NCBI GenBank assembly: GCA_009760855.2
Contig: WPIO01000008.1
Location: 6,858,501 to 6,922,500 of the forward strand
DNA from: Cristatella mucedo
Taxonomy: Eukaryota > Bryozoa > Phylactolaemata > Cristatellidae
Reading direction: 5' to 3'
Length of the DNA: 64,000 nucleotides
Shown here: positions 46,114 through 58,607 of the stretch, in pieces
Layout of the letters: every line of letters starts with the position of its first letter
Numbering within the stretch: position 1 is the stretch's first letter
Made by a program: the position numbers and the translations under genes
The notes under the pieces: generated by a model
Told to the model about the DNA's origin: nothing
Seen by the model: the letters and a program-made list of their open reading frames with translations, nothing else
Databases searched by the model: none

Positions 46114-47980
46114 ATGCAATTGATAAAGCGCCATCAGAGAAATCAATCTCTCTCTAGGCGCTTTACATTTGCTGCAAAGGGAAATGCAATTGAATGGTGA
46201 GTAACATCAAACTTGAAAAACAAACAAAGTGAATAACATGGTTAGGGATGACATGCACAGGGTCAGCATGCAAATGTGGTTAGTGGCAGCATGCACAGCA
46301 TAAGCACATGAAGGACGAATCACAGGGACCCACTAAATGCTGTCCTAAATAGGTGTGTTTTAGGTTCTTTTTAAATGTGGTCAGGTCAGGGGATGTTCTG
46401 CCCTACATGCTGGTTGGCCAGTAAGCAGTGAGTTGCAGAAGTCGAGACGGGATGTCACGAATGCACAGACCAACTTGGACGTGGTATCCATGTCTAAACA
46501 AGCTCGAATTTTCGCAATGTTATGAAGCTGAAAATAGGCAGATTTGACTGTGGAGCTGATATGGTCGTCTAACGAGAGGTCGCTTTGGGACATGACACCT
46601 AGATTTCGAGCTGATTCAACAGGAGATATGCTGGCAGAGCCAATTTTGAGCGTCGGCCCTTCCAATTTGTGAATCACACTGGGTTTGCCCATTACTAGTA
46701 AGTTGGTTTTATCATCGTTTAGTTTTAGAAAGTTTGCTGCCCTCCACGTGCGGATGTCATCAATGCATGCAGCAAGTGAGTTGAGAGAATTTGAGGTGCT
46801 CGAAGGCTGGGAAGGATCAAAGCAAAGGTACAACTGAGTGTCATCCACATAGAAGTGAAAGCCTAGATTGTGCTTGACAATCACATCAGCAAGAGGGTGA
46901 GTATAAACTAGGAAAAGAACCAGACCTATCATGGAGCCCATATTTCAGAGTTACCTCAGATGATCTTTGTCCATTCACGTCAATACTCTTGTGTCTTCCA
47001 CTGAGATAGGACCTGAACCACTGCAGAACAGTGCCAGTGGTGCCCAGGCGAGATGAGAGGCGCTCTAGAAGAACTTTGTGATCGATAGTATCAAAAGCTG
47101 CCGAAAGATCGAGCAAAACAAGCAGAGATACTGTCCCCGTTTCTGCATTCCTACGTAGGTCGTTGTATACCCTAAGCAATGCTGACTCTGTGGAGTGATT
47201 AGCTCTAAAGCCAGACTGGAACTTACTAGCAAGGTGTGAGGTTTCGATATATGAGTTCAGCTGGTCCGCCACGACCCGTTCCAGTGTCTTTGATAGGAAT
47301 GGTAGAAGGGAGACTGGGCGGTAGTTGCTTAAGTTCTCTTGTTCTAGTGTCGCTTTCTTGAGAAGCCTGACTACAGCTTTTTTGAAAGGTGCTGGGGCAT
47401 GACCTGAGGCTAATGACATATTAATGACGTTAGTTATGCATGGCAGCAGCAGATTAATGCAAGCATAGGAGCAGGACAGTGGAAATAGGGTCCAGAGGAC
47501 TTGTTGTCTTCTTTGATTGAGATACGAACTTCAGGACTATATCACTAGTGACCTGCTTAAATGTAGACATTGAGGTGCAGCCAGGAATCGGGGAACAGCA
47601 TTCTAGTGGGGATGTTGTCATCGCAGGGATGGATTCCCTGATCTTGTCTATCTTCTGCACAAAGAATCGAGAGAAACGATGGGCTAGATCATCACAAGGA
47701 TCATCAGGTAGGGAGCTAATCAGGGAGCGGTTGAGGAGACGGTTTATCGTCGACATCAGCATTTTTGGATTGTGCATTTCATCGGTTATTTATTCCGATG
47801 GTATGAGAACTATCCTAATGGAGGATGTTATGCTTGTGCGGGCAGTGGCACACAGATCAAGACGGCTCAGGCAGAAGCCGTTTATTAAGGAAACCCGGGA
47901 CAAGTGGGCCCACAGTTCTCGCCTCAGCGGCTTCCGCCGGACTGGTCGGCCGTCGCAATACAGCAGAACCAACTGAGGAA
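46083..47980 (-). mobile_element. LINE family A copy, longest (pre-RT linker to 3' end, internal deletion)
   Basis: Minus strand: pre-RT linker words MLMSTINRLLNR, HRFSRFFVQKIDKIRE and SKKTTSPLDPIST. RT follows: NYRPVSLLPFLSKTLERVVA, KFQSGFRANHSTESALLRVY, LLDLSAAFDTIDHKVLLERL, FHFYVDDTQLYLCFDPSQPS and FLKLNDDKTNLLVMGKPS. At 46399 it jumps directly to the 3' region, deleting the HWLPV block. Frameshifts occur near 47440 and 46930. YADD has become YVDD in this copy. Confidence 0.92.
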
Positions 47981-48235
47981 TTACCGTCCTTCAAAACTGA
48001 ACTGACGATATCAATCGAATATTACATGCTTGCTCTTATCTTCAGCTCACGGCCTCTGAGTGGGGTTTTTTGGCTCATAATGTTCCTCGATTAGCAATGA
48101 CACGTAATGATTCTTTTTTGCTCCCTAAACAATTGAAGCTGCTTGATGCATACCAACTAAACCCTGCCTCCCCCTCCCCACGTGAACTGTACGAGGACGA
48201 AGCGTACGCTTCACTTAGAAACGTAGAGCCTCTAT

Positions 48236-48539
48236 TGTGCGAGTCTGCTGCTTCTGCTATTGTAATTAGAGTAATTAGCAGCATCGGCTACTGATGTATG
48301 CCCCATCTGCAGCAGGTGGTTGGGCAATTGACTCGGTGCATCGTCCGCAGCCTTTGATGTAAGCATGTGGCCCACCACAGATGCACTACCCTTCGTGTCG
48401 CGAGTCAGCCAGCTCGTATATATACCCGCAGAGTGAAATAAAGATCGAGTCTCGTTTACCGCTCATGTTCTCCCGCTCGTCGTGTCTCCGTGAGACTCCA
48501 CAAGAACAGCCGCCGCCGGAGCCACGGAGTCATACAACA
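48236..48539 (+). mobile_element. LTR (solo or remnant)
   Basis: Begins TGTGC and ends CAACA, with a TATATATACCC box near 48417 and AATAAAGAT near 48438. It is an inverted relative of 25251-25538. No pol or gag adjoins it, so it is probably a solo LTR. I see no clear target duplication. Confidence 0.75.
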
Positions 48540-48640
48540 CCTGATGATCAAGAGACCTACACTTGGTGAGTTAGTTGGAGCCACCCATCTGCCACAATTC
48601 TCTTATTTGTGCCGTTTGTCATCGCCTATATCTGATCTGC

Positions 48641-48710
48641 CGGGTACGGACATTTCCCCTTGGGGTAGGACGTTTTCCCCCTGGAGTAGGGCATTTCTTT
48701 CCCTCCCGTA
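48641..48710 (+). repeat. Terminal-repeat-like block shared with 58460-59191 element
   Basis: GGGTACGGACATTTCCCCTT and GGGGTAGGACGTTTTCCCCC match the end repeats of the element at 58460-59191. It sits directly before the 65-bp inverted repeat and may be one end of a related element. Confidence 0.6.
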
Positions 48711-48724
48711 AGGAAATGCCATGA

Positions 48725-48913
48725 CAGAAGCCGTGTTGTTTACGTATGTTTTAAAATATAATATAGTATATAATATATACCATATTCGTTCATGGTGGTC
48801 CGCCGAAAAGCCGGGCCGCAGCGACGGCATTTCTAATGACTGCAATGTACGAATATGGTATATATTATATACTATATTATATTTTAAAACATACGTAAAC
48901 AACACGGCTTCTG
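48725..48913. repeat. 65-bp perfect inverted repeat
   Basis: Arms 48725-48789 and 48849-48913 are perfect reverse complements over 65 bp. They begin CAGAAGCCGTGTTGTTTACG and contain the AT-rich core TTTTAAAATATAATATAG. The 59-bp spacer is GC-rich. This could be a foldback/MITE insertion or the template of a long RNA hairpin. Confidence 0.95.
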
Positions 48914-49084
48914 GCCACCAAGTTCAAGGTCAAAGCTCTGCCCCAGGCGGCCAGCAGCAGACGCTCTCGACAGCAGCCGCAAGCGTGTAGCAGTATTCTC
49001 GGCCGCCGCCGCCCCTCCCGACATCGACACCCCCGGCTAGCGCCCTTCCAAACCTCACCGCCGCCGCCGCCGCCGCCGCAGTCG

Positions 49085-49342
49085 TTTATGACAGCATTTA
49101 GTGGGTCCCTGCGGTTCGTCCTTTATGTGCTTATGGGTGGTGATATGTGCATGCTGCCACTAACAACACTTGCATGCTGACCCTGTGCACGTCACCCCTA
49201 ACCACGTTTATTCTTGCTGTTTATCGAGCACGCTACCACTAACCATCCAATTGTGCTTCCTTTGCAGAAAATGTGAAGCGCCTAGAGAGATTGAGTTCTC
49301 TGGGGGCGTTTTATTAAGTTTTATTGTTATTATTATTATTCT
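49085..49342 (+). mobile_element. LINE family A, 3'-end copy
   Basis: CAGCATTTAGTGGGTCCCTG at the left, GAAGCGCCTAGAGAGATTGA near the right, then (TTA)n. Confidence 0.88.
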
Positions 49343-49464
49343 ATACGACACTTACATCCTTTATGGCCGTACGCAGCTTTACCCCACGTCAACGCCTACA
49401 GATGTGCTCTAGTAGATCCGGTATGGCATACGATTTCCGAGTTATATATATATATCTATATATA

Positions 49465-49555
49465 TTGTATAGCGTCCTAAGAGGACTTAATCTCTACTCC
49501 GGCGCTTCGCGTATGCTATTGGGCTCCTGCTCACGACCTCGGTTCGTTAACTGGA
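49465..49555 (-). mobile_element. SINE-2 fragment
   Basis: GTATAGCGTCCTAAGAGGAC and CTCTACTCCGGCGCTTCGCG match the SINE-2 tail. The B-box side ends near CACGACCTCGG, and the A-box half is missing. Confidence 0.7.
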
Positions 49556-49627
49556 TTCACTTTGCCATCGAGTAGCCGCTTATACTGAGTTGATTTTATT
49601 TCAAGAGAGCGCGAACTTAATTCGATC

Positions 49628-49687
<60 letters not shown>

Positions 49688-49700
49688 ATATATATATATA
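49628..49700. repeat. (TA)n microsatellite
   Basis: About 35 TA units with two CA interruptions, abutting the pogo-like element. Confidence 0.96.
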
Positions 49701-50310
49701 CAGTCGACCCTCGTTTGTCACGGTTAATCCGTTCCAGACTCTACCGCGATAGGTGAATTTCCGCGAAGTAGGATTCTATATTTATAAATCAAATATTTTC
49801 ATAGTCACAATATAGAAGACCTATTTATAACTCTCTAAATACGGTTTTTAACATTATTATGGCCCTCCGGATATAAAATAACTCCTTTTTTAGTCACCAT
49901 TACGCTCGTATTACCAAATATATTAGACAAAATAAGAGAAAATAAGACAAATTAGACGTTAAAAATACCGTACTAATATTATTGTACATTTAATTGCACA
50001 CGCAAAATTCTTACGCATAAACACAAAGCTATGAAAATAGTGCGTTTTGTGATGAATCGACTAAGATGAAGAGATGTACAGCACAGCAAAGAAGAGCAAG
50101 GCTACTGCTCCCCTGAAAGCCCGACTTCAGTAGGAGAGTCTTCAGGTGGTGCAAAATCTTCAACAGGTGCGTCGTCGTCTTCTTCCGTGGCAGCAAGTGC
50201 ATCCTGTTGCAGGCTGAGAGAATGGCGTGCTGGCGGCAGCTTCGGCTTCGCAGAAACTCGAGGTTATGTCGTACGCATCGACCGTTAGAAGCGGCCAACA
50301 AACTAATCAA
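49701..50310 (-). mobile_element. Pogo/Tigger-like DNA transposon relic
   Basis: The left end CAGTCGACCCTCGTTTGTCA after a TA, followed by CGCGATAGGTGAATTTCCGC, resembles termini of pogo-type elements as I recall them. On the minus strand an acidic C terminus (DALAATEEDDDAPVEDFAPP then a stop) lies at about 50100-50200, typical of such transposases. The right end was not found. Confidence 0.5.
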
Positions 50311-51294
50311 ACAGTTGGCCGTGCTTACCAATGTCATTGCTAGTCAAAAAGCAGAAAGTCTACGGCGTTTGACACCTCGACAGCCTCAATGTTTCACGCG
50401 ATCCAAAGCAATTGCTGATCAAGTTGTGGACCCACCAGGCGGACCCAAACCACGGCTTCCTGGGGCGATTCTACGAATTTGAGGTTCTTCGGAGAAAAGC
50501 TATACCCCTTCGAAACATACAGACCGCAACGACAGACTCATTCTTTCAATATTAGGCTGTCGATGCCGATAATTCTCAAATATTCTAATGCTTTTTACTG
50601 CGTTCTCCGTGGAGATTAGGCAAACGGAATACCAATCGGCGCGCGCATTCCTTGCTGCTCACCAGCTACTGAATTTTTTTGCAAAATAGCGTACGAATTT
50701 GTTACTTTATCGTGCGGTATTAAATCTGCCCGGTATCCACATGGAACCCGTCAGGATACCGTTCACGCTCAGAGATTTGTTTCGGTCAGGAGTATACCAG
50801 CAGCTCTGGGAAGACGGACTTCTGTCTGGAGCCGGCTACCAGTATTTTTCACCCAAAATTACGACCGGGTTTTTTTGAACGGCTGCGAACTAAATTTGAT
50901 CAATCTACTCATTTACACGTAGGCCAAGAGACGGGTCGGTCGATGCGACCCGGAGAAGGTACTCGGTCTGAACGCTCAGGAGGCGGCGGTCGCAGCGCAG
51001 TGCGCATGCGTGGCTTCCCGTTGCTGGGCTGCAAGAGCAGGACCGCCGGGGGTTTGCGGTCCTCGGTCAGAGTCTCTGTTGCTCCACCGAGCTGGTAAGC
51101 ACCTTCGTCAGTGCACCAACTCTCATTCGACTAACTCTCGCAGTGAGAAGCTTCCTTGCTTTCCCTTGCTGTCAGCTCGTGTACAAAGTAAACGTCCGGC
51201 TCCGGGTCTCCTTCACGTGTACGGATGCAACTAACTGAAGCGGCACCAGAGCAACGACCGACTCATTTATTTTGCCGCTGTAGGGTGAGTCGCA
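50311..51294. other. Upstream of NmrA-like gene, unassigned
   Basis: A plus frame (50207-50482) ends PPGGPKPRLPGAILRI without a recognised family. The rest shows no exon. The promoter of the NmrA-like gene should lie here, but I see no decisive element. Confidence 0.35.
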
Positions 51295-51541
51295 ATGGAA
51301 AAGATAGTCCTCTTCATCGACGGGGACCTGGGTTGGAAAGTCGTCGAAGCTGTTGAAGAAGACACGCGATGGGAAACTTCAGTGCTTTTTACTGGGAGGA
51401 AGCGCGAATCCTGCAAGTCGCCCGTTAGAGACGTAGGCGTATCCGATGCAAAGACATTAGAGCAAGTTTTGTCTGGTGCTCAAGTATGCTTTATTGCCAC
51501 TGAAACAGATCTTGAAGACCCGCAAGGCAAAGACAAGGAAG
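51295..51541 (+). CDS. NMRAL1: NmrA-like exon 1
   Basis: The ATG gives MEKIVLFIDGDLGWKVVEAV, later TLEQVLSGAQVCFIATETDL, ending GKDKE at donor G|GTACAA. The strand-turn-helix pattern of the Rossmann start remains, but the glycine motif is gone. Confidence 0.85.
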
Positions 51542-52297
51542 GTACAAAATATGTCCACTTGGCTTAACCAACTAACCGTACATTTCTCACTAACACAGGG
51601 TAAAACGTCCCACTGCTGAATATATGCGTTGTCGACTGAAAACCTTAACTTTGCCTGTGAGTTCCCATTTATCCGACAGCCAAATTTAGCGAAGATGTGC
51701 GCCTCCTGAAATTTACTTCGAACTGCTACCTTATTTTATTCTAAATAAATCGTCTCTCTCCTGATATACACACTGACCGGTATACCTGAACCTGAACAAA
51801 ACTCGTGCTTTCTGCAATGTAATGCATGATCAGTCTCAAAACTATCGTCAAGCATAACAAATAGCCCCCTCTAAATCAAGCGACTGAATTAATCTAAGCA
51901 AATAATTATACTACGTCTGGCTAAGTTTTGCATCCGTGCAAGCTACCTCAACAATAGCATGCTTTTAAAATAATGTCTAGGAGACGTTGCAGTTCTCAAA
52001 TAGCTGAACATCGCTGATGCTATTTTACTTTAGGCATCAAATTGTTCTTAGCCATTGAGTAACGTTTGTCCTGTATCTAATTTCAGTATTATTGCTACTA
52101 GAATGGCCCCATTTATTGTGTACATTTAACCACGACTGAATGGTAGGTTACTTCAGTAAAGTGAACTTTTTTAGATGCAGCTCTTGCTGACCAAGCCTTT
52201 GCAAGGTTCGACTACGTACTGCATCGATTAATAAATTCATTGAAACGCTGCGTTTGTGATCCCTCTGAAGAAGCCCTGTAGTATAACTCTTCTGTAT

Positions 52298-52349
<52 letters not shown>

Positions 52350-52376
52350 ATATATATATATATATGTATATATATG

Positions 52377-52458
<82 letters not shown>

Positions 52459-55009
52459 CATGTGCAATATACATGCATATTAGCATATGTATGCATCTAT
52501 ATATCTTCACCTTCAATTATGTAATCAATCGATTTTCTTTCGATGTTTATCAGCAGTTGCCTGCTTTCCCTGATTGAGCCTTATGCTGCGATGCACTTTC
52601 ATTGTTGTTCTTGTGCACAGGTGAATTCTTGGACAAGGCATAGTACACAATGACCGCCATCTAGTGGTTGATTGCTTGAGTGCCCATTGCTGCGATTTCT
52701 TGCTACTTGAAAAAATTCCATCTTATTACACTTGCCCACTCATTCTCAGTTACAAGCATGCTTTCTTTACTCAGAGCACTCGCGTCAGCAAACTCGTGAG
52801 TTCTTCAGTGATTCAACTGCACTTTGGTTTGGGCTTCACACACAACCGTTTGTGCTCATGTGATAGTGTAGACACAGCAGGCATGCAAGGCTGGGCGTGT
52901 GCATGCGCACATATATTTGCACGTTGAATGCATGCATGCACTTGTATGCATGGTGGTGCGTGATACATGCATGCATCCACTCGTTGTGCTGGTGCATGCA
53001 TGCTGTCCAACGGAATTGCACACGACGGTACCTTTGCAACATAACTGTTACATCATGCGGTCAAACCTGCTTTCGGTCTTTCCTGCCTCTGGCACACATA
53101 CAGTCAAAAACAGTTTGGTGACTTACTCGAATTGTATGTGCAGCAGCAGCAACTATTGATCAGAAGAGACAGCATTACAGTAAACGGTGCTAGAAACCTT
53201 GCCCACTCTTGAGCTCCTAGTTGCCGCCGATGGAAACGAGGTGGAAACAGGCGAATATGCCAGCCAAAGGTCACTAATTGACAGCGACACACGAAAACGC
53301 ACTCAGCAGATAGTAGAATAGAGTTTGACAGGAGAGGCGTGATTCTAACAAGCTCTTCTCCGTGGATGGCCCATATGCCTCCAGCATGACTTTGAATGTT
53401 GCCAATGCTCCTGGCTGCCTGAGCTAAACAGCTTAGGATTGCCATCGGCCGTGTAATCAGTAATAATGGCAACCTCGTTCTCTCCCTCGCCCAGAGCACA
53501 GAAAAAGGTGTACTGCAATGCAGCCATGCATCTCTAGCTCCTACAGCCACCTTGCTCTAGGCCCGGCTGGAAAAGGCCGGTCCCAATGTCTCCACTCCTG
53601 AAGTGTTGGTGTCGGTCGGCCCCTTGCCATGGCCACAGCAACCAGCAGCAGCAGCGACCTGAGAGGGCATTCTGCTGTCTATTGGGCGTCGTATTTCGTA
53701 TATACAGTTGCCATCGGAAAGTCCATTGGACAAGCTTGTAAGGTGGCTCGCGTGCCGTGCGTCATTGTGCTGACGCACGTCAGCGTCGAGCGCACAATCG
53801 GCATTCCGGCACGACACTACGACGCTAAGGCCGAGATCTTCGAGCATCTCAAATTCAGTCTGCAGCTGCCTGTAACGGCCGTCAGCGTGCCTCCCTTCTA
53901 CGAGTACTTTACCGGCCTTCTTAAGCCAGCCACCAAAGATCACGTCAGCTACGTGCTAGGTACGTGCGAATGTCGGCCAGAAGAGAGGCCACGTGCAGCC
54001 AGCTCTCAGCCTCTGCCGCTAGCAGCTAGCCGCTTCGGACTGGTTTACTCATTCTTTGATGCCAAAATATGGGCATTTGTTTAGTATGGAGTAGTGCAGC
54101 AGCCACGGACATGATGCAACACAGCGAAAGGAGTTGGCAGCCCAAGTTAGATGCAGGATGGTGTTGTCACCAGTCGGCCATTCCTGCTTCGTCTGCTGGT
54201 TGCTCATCACTTACGCAACGACGTCTGCTATCCTGCTGCCGACTATGGCAATCCTATCCAGCCTTCTTCGTCCTGAGCTGCTACTTTCATGCTACTCACT
54301 TCCTCGACTGCCCTTGTGACTCGGCTATGCTTCTCATTTCTCTTTGCTGCGTGAGATGAAGTCTGTTGGCTACCCTATGTGCACCGAAAGCCACTTAGGC
54401 TTTGTGTACGCCACTGAGAACTCTCCTGGGTAACATCGACCTAGTCCTTGAGGCTTTGTGGAGTTTCAGACGAAGAAACATTGTATTTCATTCCCGTGAT
54501 GGCTCACTAGGTAAGGTGATTGCTTTTCAGGACTTCGGTCTCGAGGTCGTGGGTTCAAATCTGCTATATTGTATTGCCATTGCAAGCGGCGATGATAGCC
54601 GTCAAGGCTCTTCTGTTGCTATACAAAAGAGGCTGTTAAATCAGGTAGTATTACAATTCACTTGTCTTCAGCTGTTCAGCTCTCATGTTGGTTTGAGATG
54701 CATGCCAATCGGCTACCCAGCTAATAATAATAATAATAATAATGTACTTGATAAAGTGCCCTCAGAGAACTTAATCTCTTTCTAGGCGCTTTACATTTGC
54801 TGCAAAGGGAAATGCAATTAAATGGTAAGTAAAATCATGCTTGAAAAACAAACAAAATGAATAACATGGTTAGGGGTGACATGCACAGGGTCAGCATGCG
54901 AAGGACGAATCACAGGGACCCACTAAATGCTGTCCTAAATAGGTGTTTTTAAGTTCCTTTTAAATGTGGTCAGGTCAGGGGATGTTCTGACGCAGGTCGG
55001 GAGGCAGTT

Positions 55010-55098
<89 letters not shown>

Positions 55099-58000
55099 CA
55101 GAGAGAGACAGAGAGAGACAGAGAGAGACAGAGAGAGACAGAGGAAAAACTGTCCTGCTCAGCTCAACTAAGGCAAGCTCACACATTTTTCGCCCGCACG
55201 CACGTGAGCGCACTTGCACGCACACACCCACCCACTCACTACTGCACATGTATGAAGCTGGGCTAATACCTGGCTCATGGCCTTGGCCAGGTGCACACCA
55301 GAACGCAGCCTTGTACGACAGCACAAGCCTATCATGGCCAAGTACAATTGAATAACCTGGTGTGATTAACGGATGCGAGTTAATTTGTTCAAAAACCTTG
55401 ATGAAAAGAGTTTGAAGCGCTAAAATTTGAGCAAATAAAATCTCAGCGCTCAGGCGAATGCGAATGGATATATGCTGCCGGCGGTATTACAACAGATAGC
55501 CACTATGGGAAACGGACATTTGCCCCAACGGATGGTTTTGGAAACGGACAGTTGTCCCAAAGGATAGTGGTCCTGACCCAAAATCGAAATTAAGAAAATC
55601 TCTGCCTATGTCTCCAATATGTCTTTGTTGCTAATCCATTGGAGACGGAATTGCAGCAAGCGAAATGTAATAACAATGACAAAACAATTTCATAGCACCC
55701 TAAGATAACCAAATCTCTGTCTAGATGCTTTACATATGCTGGAAAGAAAAAATGTCCACTGCAAGCGGTGACATGAAAAGTGTCAGTACGCATAAGTACG
55801 CAAAGGACAATTCACACGGATGTAGCGAATGCTGTAATGAGCCGGCGGTTTTTATCGTCTATTTAAATTTCTCGATGTTAATGGATGTCGTGACGTCACT
55901 GGGAGATAGTGGGGCTTCCTGGCTTTGGGAACATACAAATTATAGGCATGGTATCCTCCGGATTCAATGTTGTTTGGAGGTATAGCTCACAGGCTTGAGT
56001 CAGGAGAGCGAGTGGTACGATGCCTAACCTGGTTGGAAAGTGGCTAAGATAGGTAGGCCTTTGCAAAAGAATGGAGCGGTCTAAAGCGAGTGCAAGCTGA
56101 TGAGAAGTGGTGTAATATGGCGATTGCAACGTTCTATGCAGCGGGTGAATTAGTACGGCCCGTTATTACAAGGCACAACCAATAAAGATGGCTGAGAATC
56201 AACATGTCAAACATGTACACGACACTTGCAAAGATACCTTAAAGATAGCTTATTGCAAAATTTTAGCAAACGTGGAGCGGATCTTGTTCGTCAAAGGCTG
56301 ACAAAAAGCTCTTATTTCAACAACTTTGATATAAAGACCCGAAGCAAAATATGTAACTTCTACAGATTTTTCTTCCTAACGCTCTGAGAATGCACCGAAC
56401 ATACCGAAGCATTCCAAACGGCCACCCAGAACCTCATAGAGCGGCACATTCATTACCTTAAATGAGATGCTGATAAAGACCGGTACGTCGGCGCATTGTC
56501 CGACTGGTTAGCACTGCTGGGGTTCAACTGATCATGCTTGAGGGGGCAAAACAAGCTAAGCTTTTATGAACTTTTCATATATCTTTATACAATTATCTCA
56601 CTGCTAGAGAGAGTTGCTTGAGCACCAGATTCCCAGCAGACGGCAAAATGGTTATATTTACGTAAATATCCGTTAGTATCGTGTTTGATTGGTATGATGA
56701 GCGTTAAAAAAATTGGCTGTTAAATCGACGCTTCGTTGAGTAATTTGCTATCATGATTTTAGATTTTCCGGATCTTGGAGGGGCGGCGCTGGATATGATC
56801 TCACTGGCCGACGCAGCAGAATGCATCAGGCAAATCTTAACTCATCGAAACCAATTTATTAACAAGACCCTGAGTCTCAGCGGTACCAAGTTAACAGGCA
56901 AGGACGTAGCATCGACGCTCACCCAGCTATTTCCCAAGAAGACTTTCAAGTTCCGCCAGGTGAGAGTGCCATATTCTTATTAATTTAACTCAGCCGAGTC
57001 ATCCCCATCGCCACACTGGCGAGTTTTATTTCATTACTCGAACGTTGTTTTTGAATCCAAGCGGCGCTCGCGTTGTCAACGGATTGCTTCTACGCAGCGG
57101 ATTCCGGCCCTAGCGGCTTTAGTATTCGCTAGGGCGCCATACCTTACGTTCGCCAATGGTTCGAGATAACTGACCGAGGCTTGTGACCCACTTGTCGAGA
57201 ATTCGCACATGAGGTCAGTTTGGGTGCTGAAAATTTGTTGACAATATAAGTTCTGACGGATTGGCAAACGTCGTTCAAGTTGAGAAATATTCAGCAGGAT
57301 AGATGATGAGACGGGTGTGTCCGTGCAGAACCTGAGCCCAATGTATGGGGTGGAGAACTGCTAACCTCGTAAGACGGGTCTCGTAAGAGTGGGGAAGCGC
57401 CTAGCGTCTCATTCATTGCACAGTAATTTCGCGCTCTTTATCGCACCTGGTCGCTCTCTGGCAATGGAGAGTGACCACGCTTAAGTAGAGGAAAGGGCAG
57501 CCGATTCACCAACCTTGTCTGCGCAGCAGCAGAAGATCCTCGGTGGCTTTCACCGCGCTTGCATCCGGCGATACCGAGTTGCGACCCGAGTAACGAGGCA
57601 TGAATCGCGAAGCGAGAGCTCCTCGCCGCTGGGCTAAGACCAAGGGTCAGACGGCCACGTGACAATAACCAAAATGGCAAAATCGAAGCAAAATTTATGC
57701 TAAGCATTTAGATTGCTGATGTAAGGAGCAAGTACACCTGACCCAGGAGTGGTGCCGTCGTCATTGCAGAGGTGAAATTTCTCTCGCATAAGATTTATTG
57801 GTGTTAAAATCTGATATTTAAATGAAAGCTTTTGCACACTTATGCTTCTTCGTGCGCCGCAGTCAATTCTCGCGCAGTCATACCTTGCCCAAGCACTCCA
57901 GTATCCAATCCCCAGTCACAATGTGCACGAACACTAAACATTCCACGAAAGAGATTTATTTTCATAGGGCGCAATAAAAATCTCGCATCCTTATTACTGT

Positions 58001-58565
58001 TAAAATTATTATTACTAGTAGAACTAGTACTGTTTGGGCTTCGGGAGTTACAGTCGCCGCTCTGGGAAAGCGTCGTTGGTCGAAGCAAACAAGTGCAAAT
58101 TATAAGCAATATTCGTACTGTAATTGACTGAATTGATTAAATGAACTGACTTGGTGACTGAAATTTTGGATGCGTTGAAATTGGCTCTGGCATTTTTAGG
58201 TAGGAATTTTTTAGCGTGCCGTAGATCAGAATAGGATATGCCAATGTCTCGTTTCCTGACGCTTGTCGCATTGCCCTTGATCGTCGGCGACTGATGCAAA
58301 ACTGAGCAGCTCGTTTGGTCAGTCACAAACGGCGTAGCTGCCGCATAGCGACACTTCTGTCTGAGCTACACTGGCTCCTTATCAAACATCAAATCTATTT
58401 CAAGATACTCTGTCTGTTTTACAGGTTGCCTCGCATATCTGCACCAGCCTACCTATGCGGTTGTAGGACGTTTCCTTACTGGTGGACCCTAGGACATTCC
58501 CCCCCGGACATTTCCCCGCTGGGGTAGGACATTCCCCCTATGTTGATGAATATATAAATAAGAAT

Positions 58566-58607
<42 letters not shown>

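Noticed and set aside
53629-53707. ATG at 53629 as start of the NmrA-like protein
   Set aside because: It gives a meaningless N terminus. The acceptor at 53701-53707 joins exactly in phase to exon 1 at 51295-51541.
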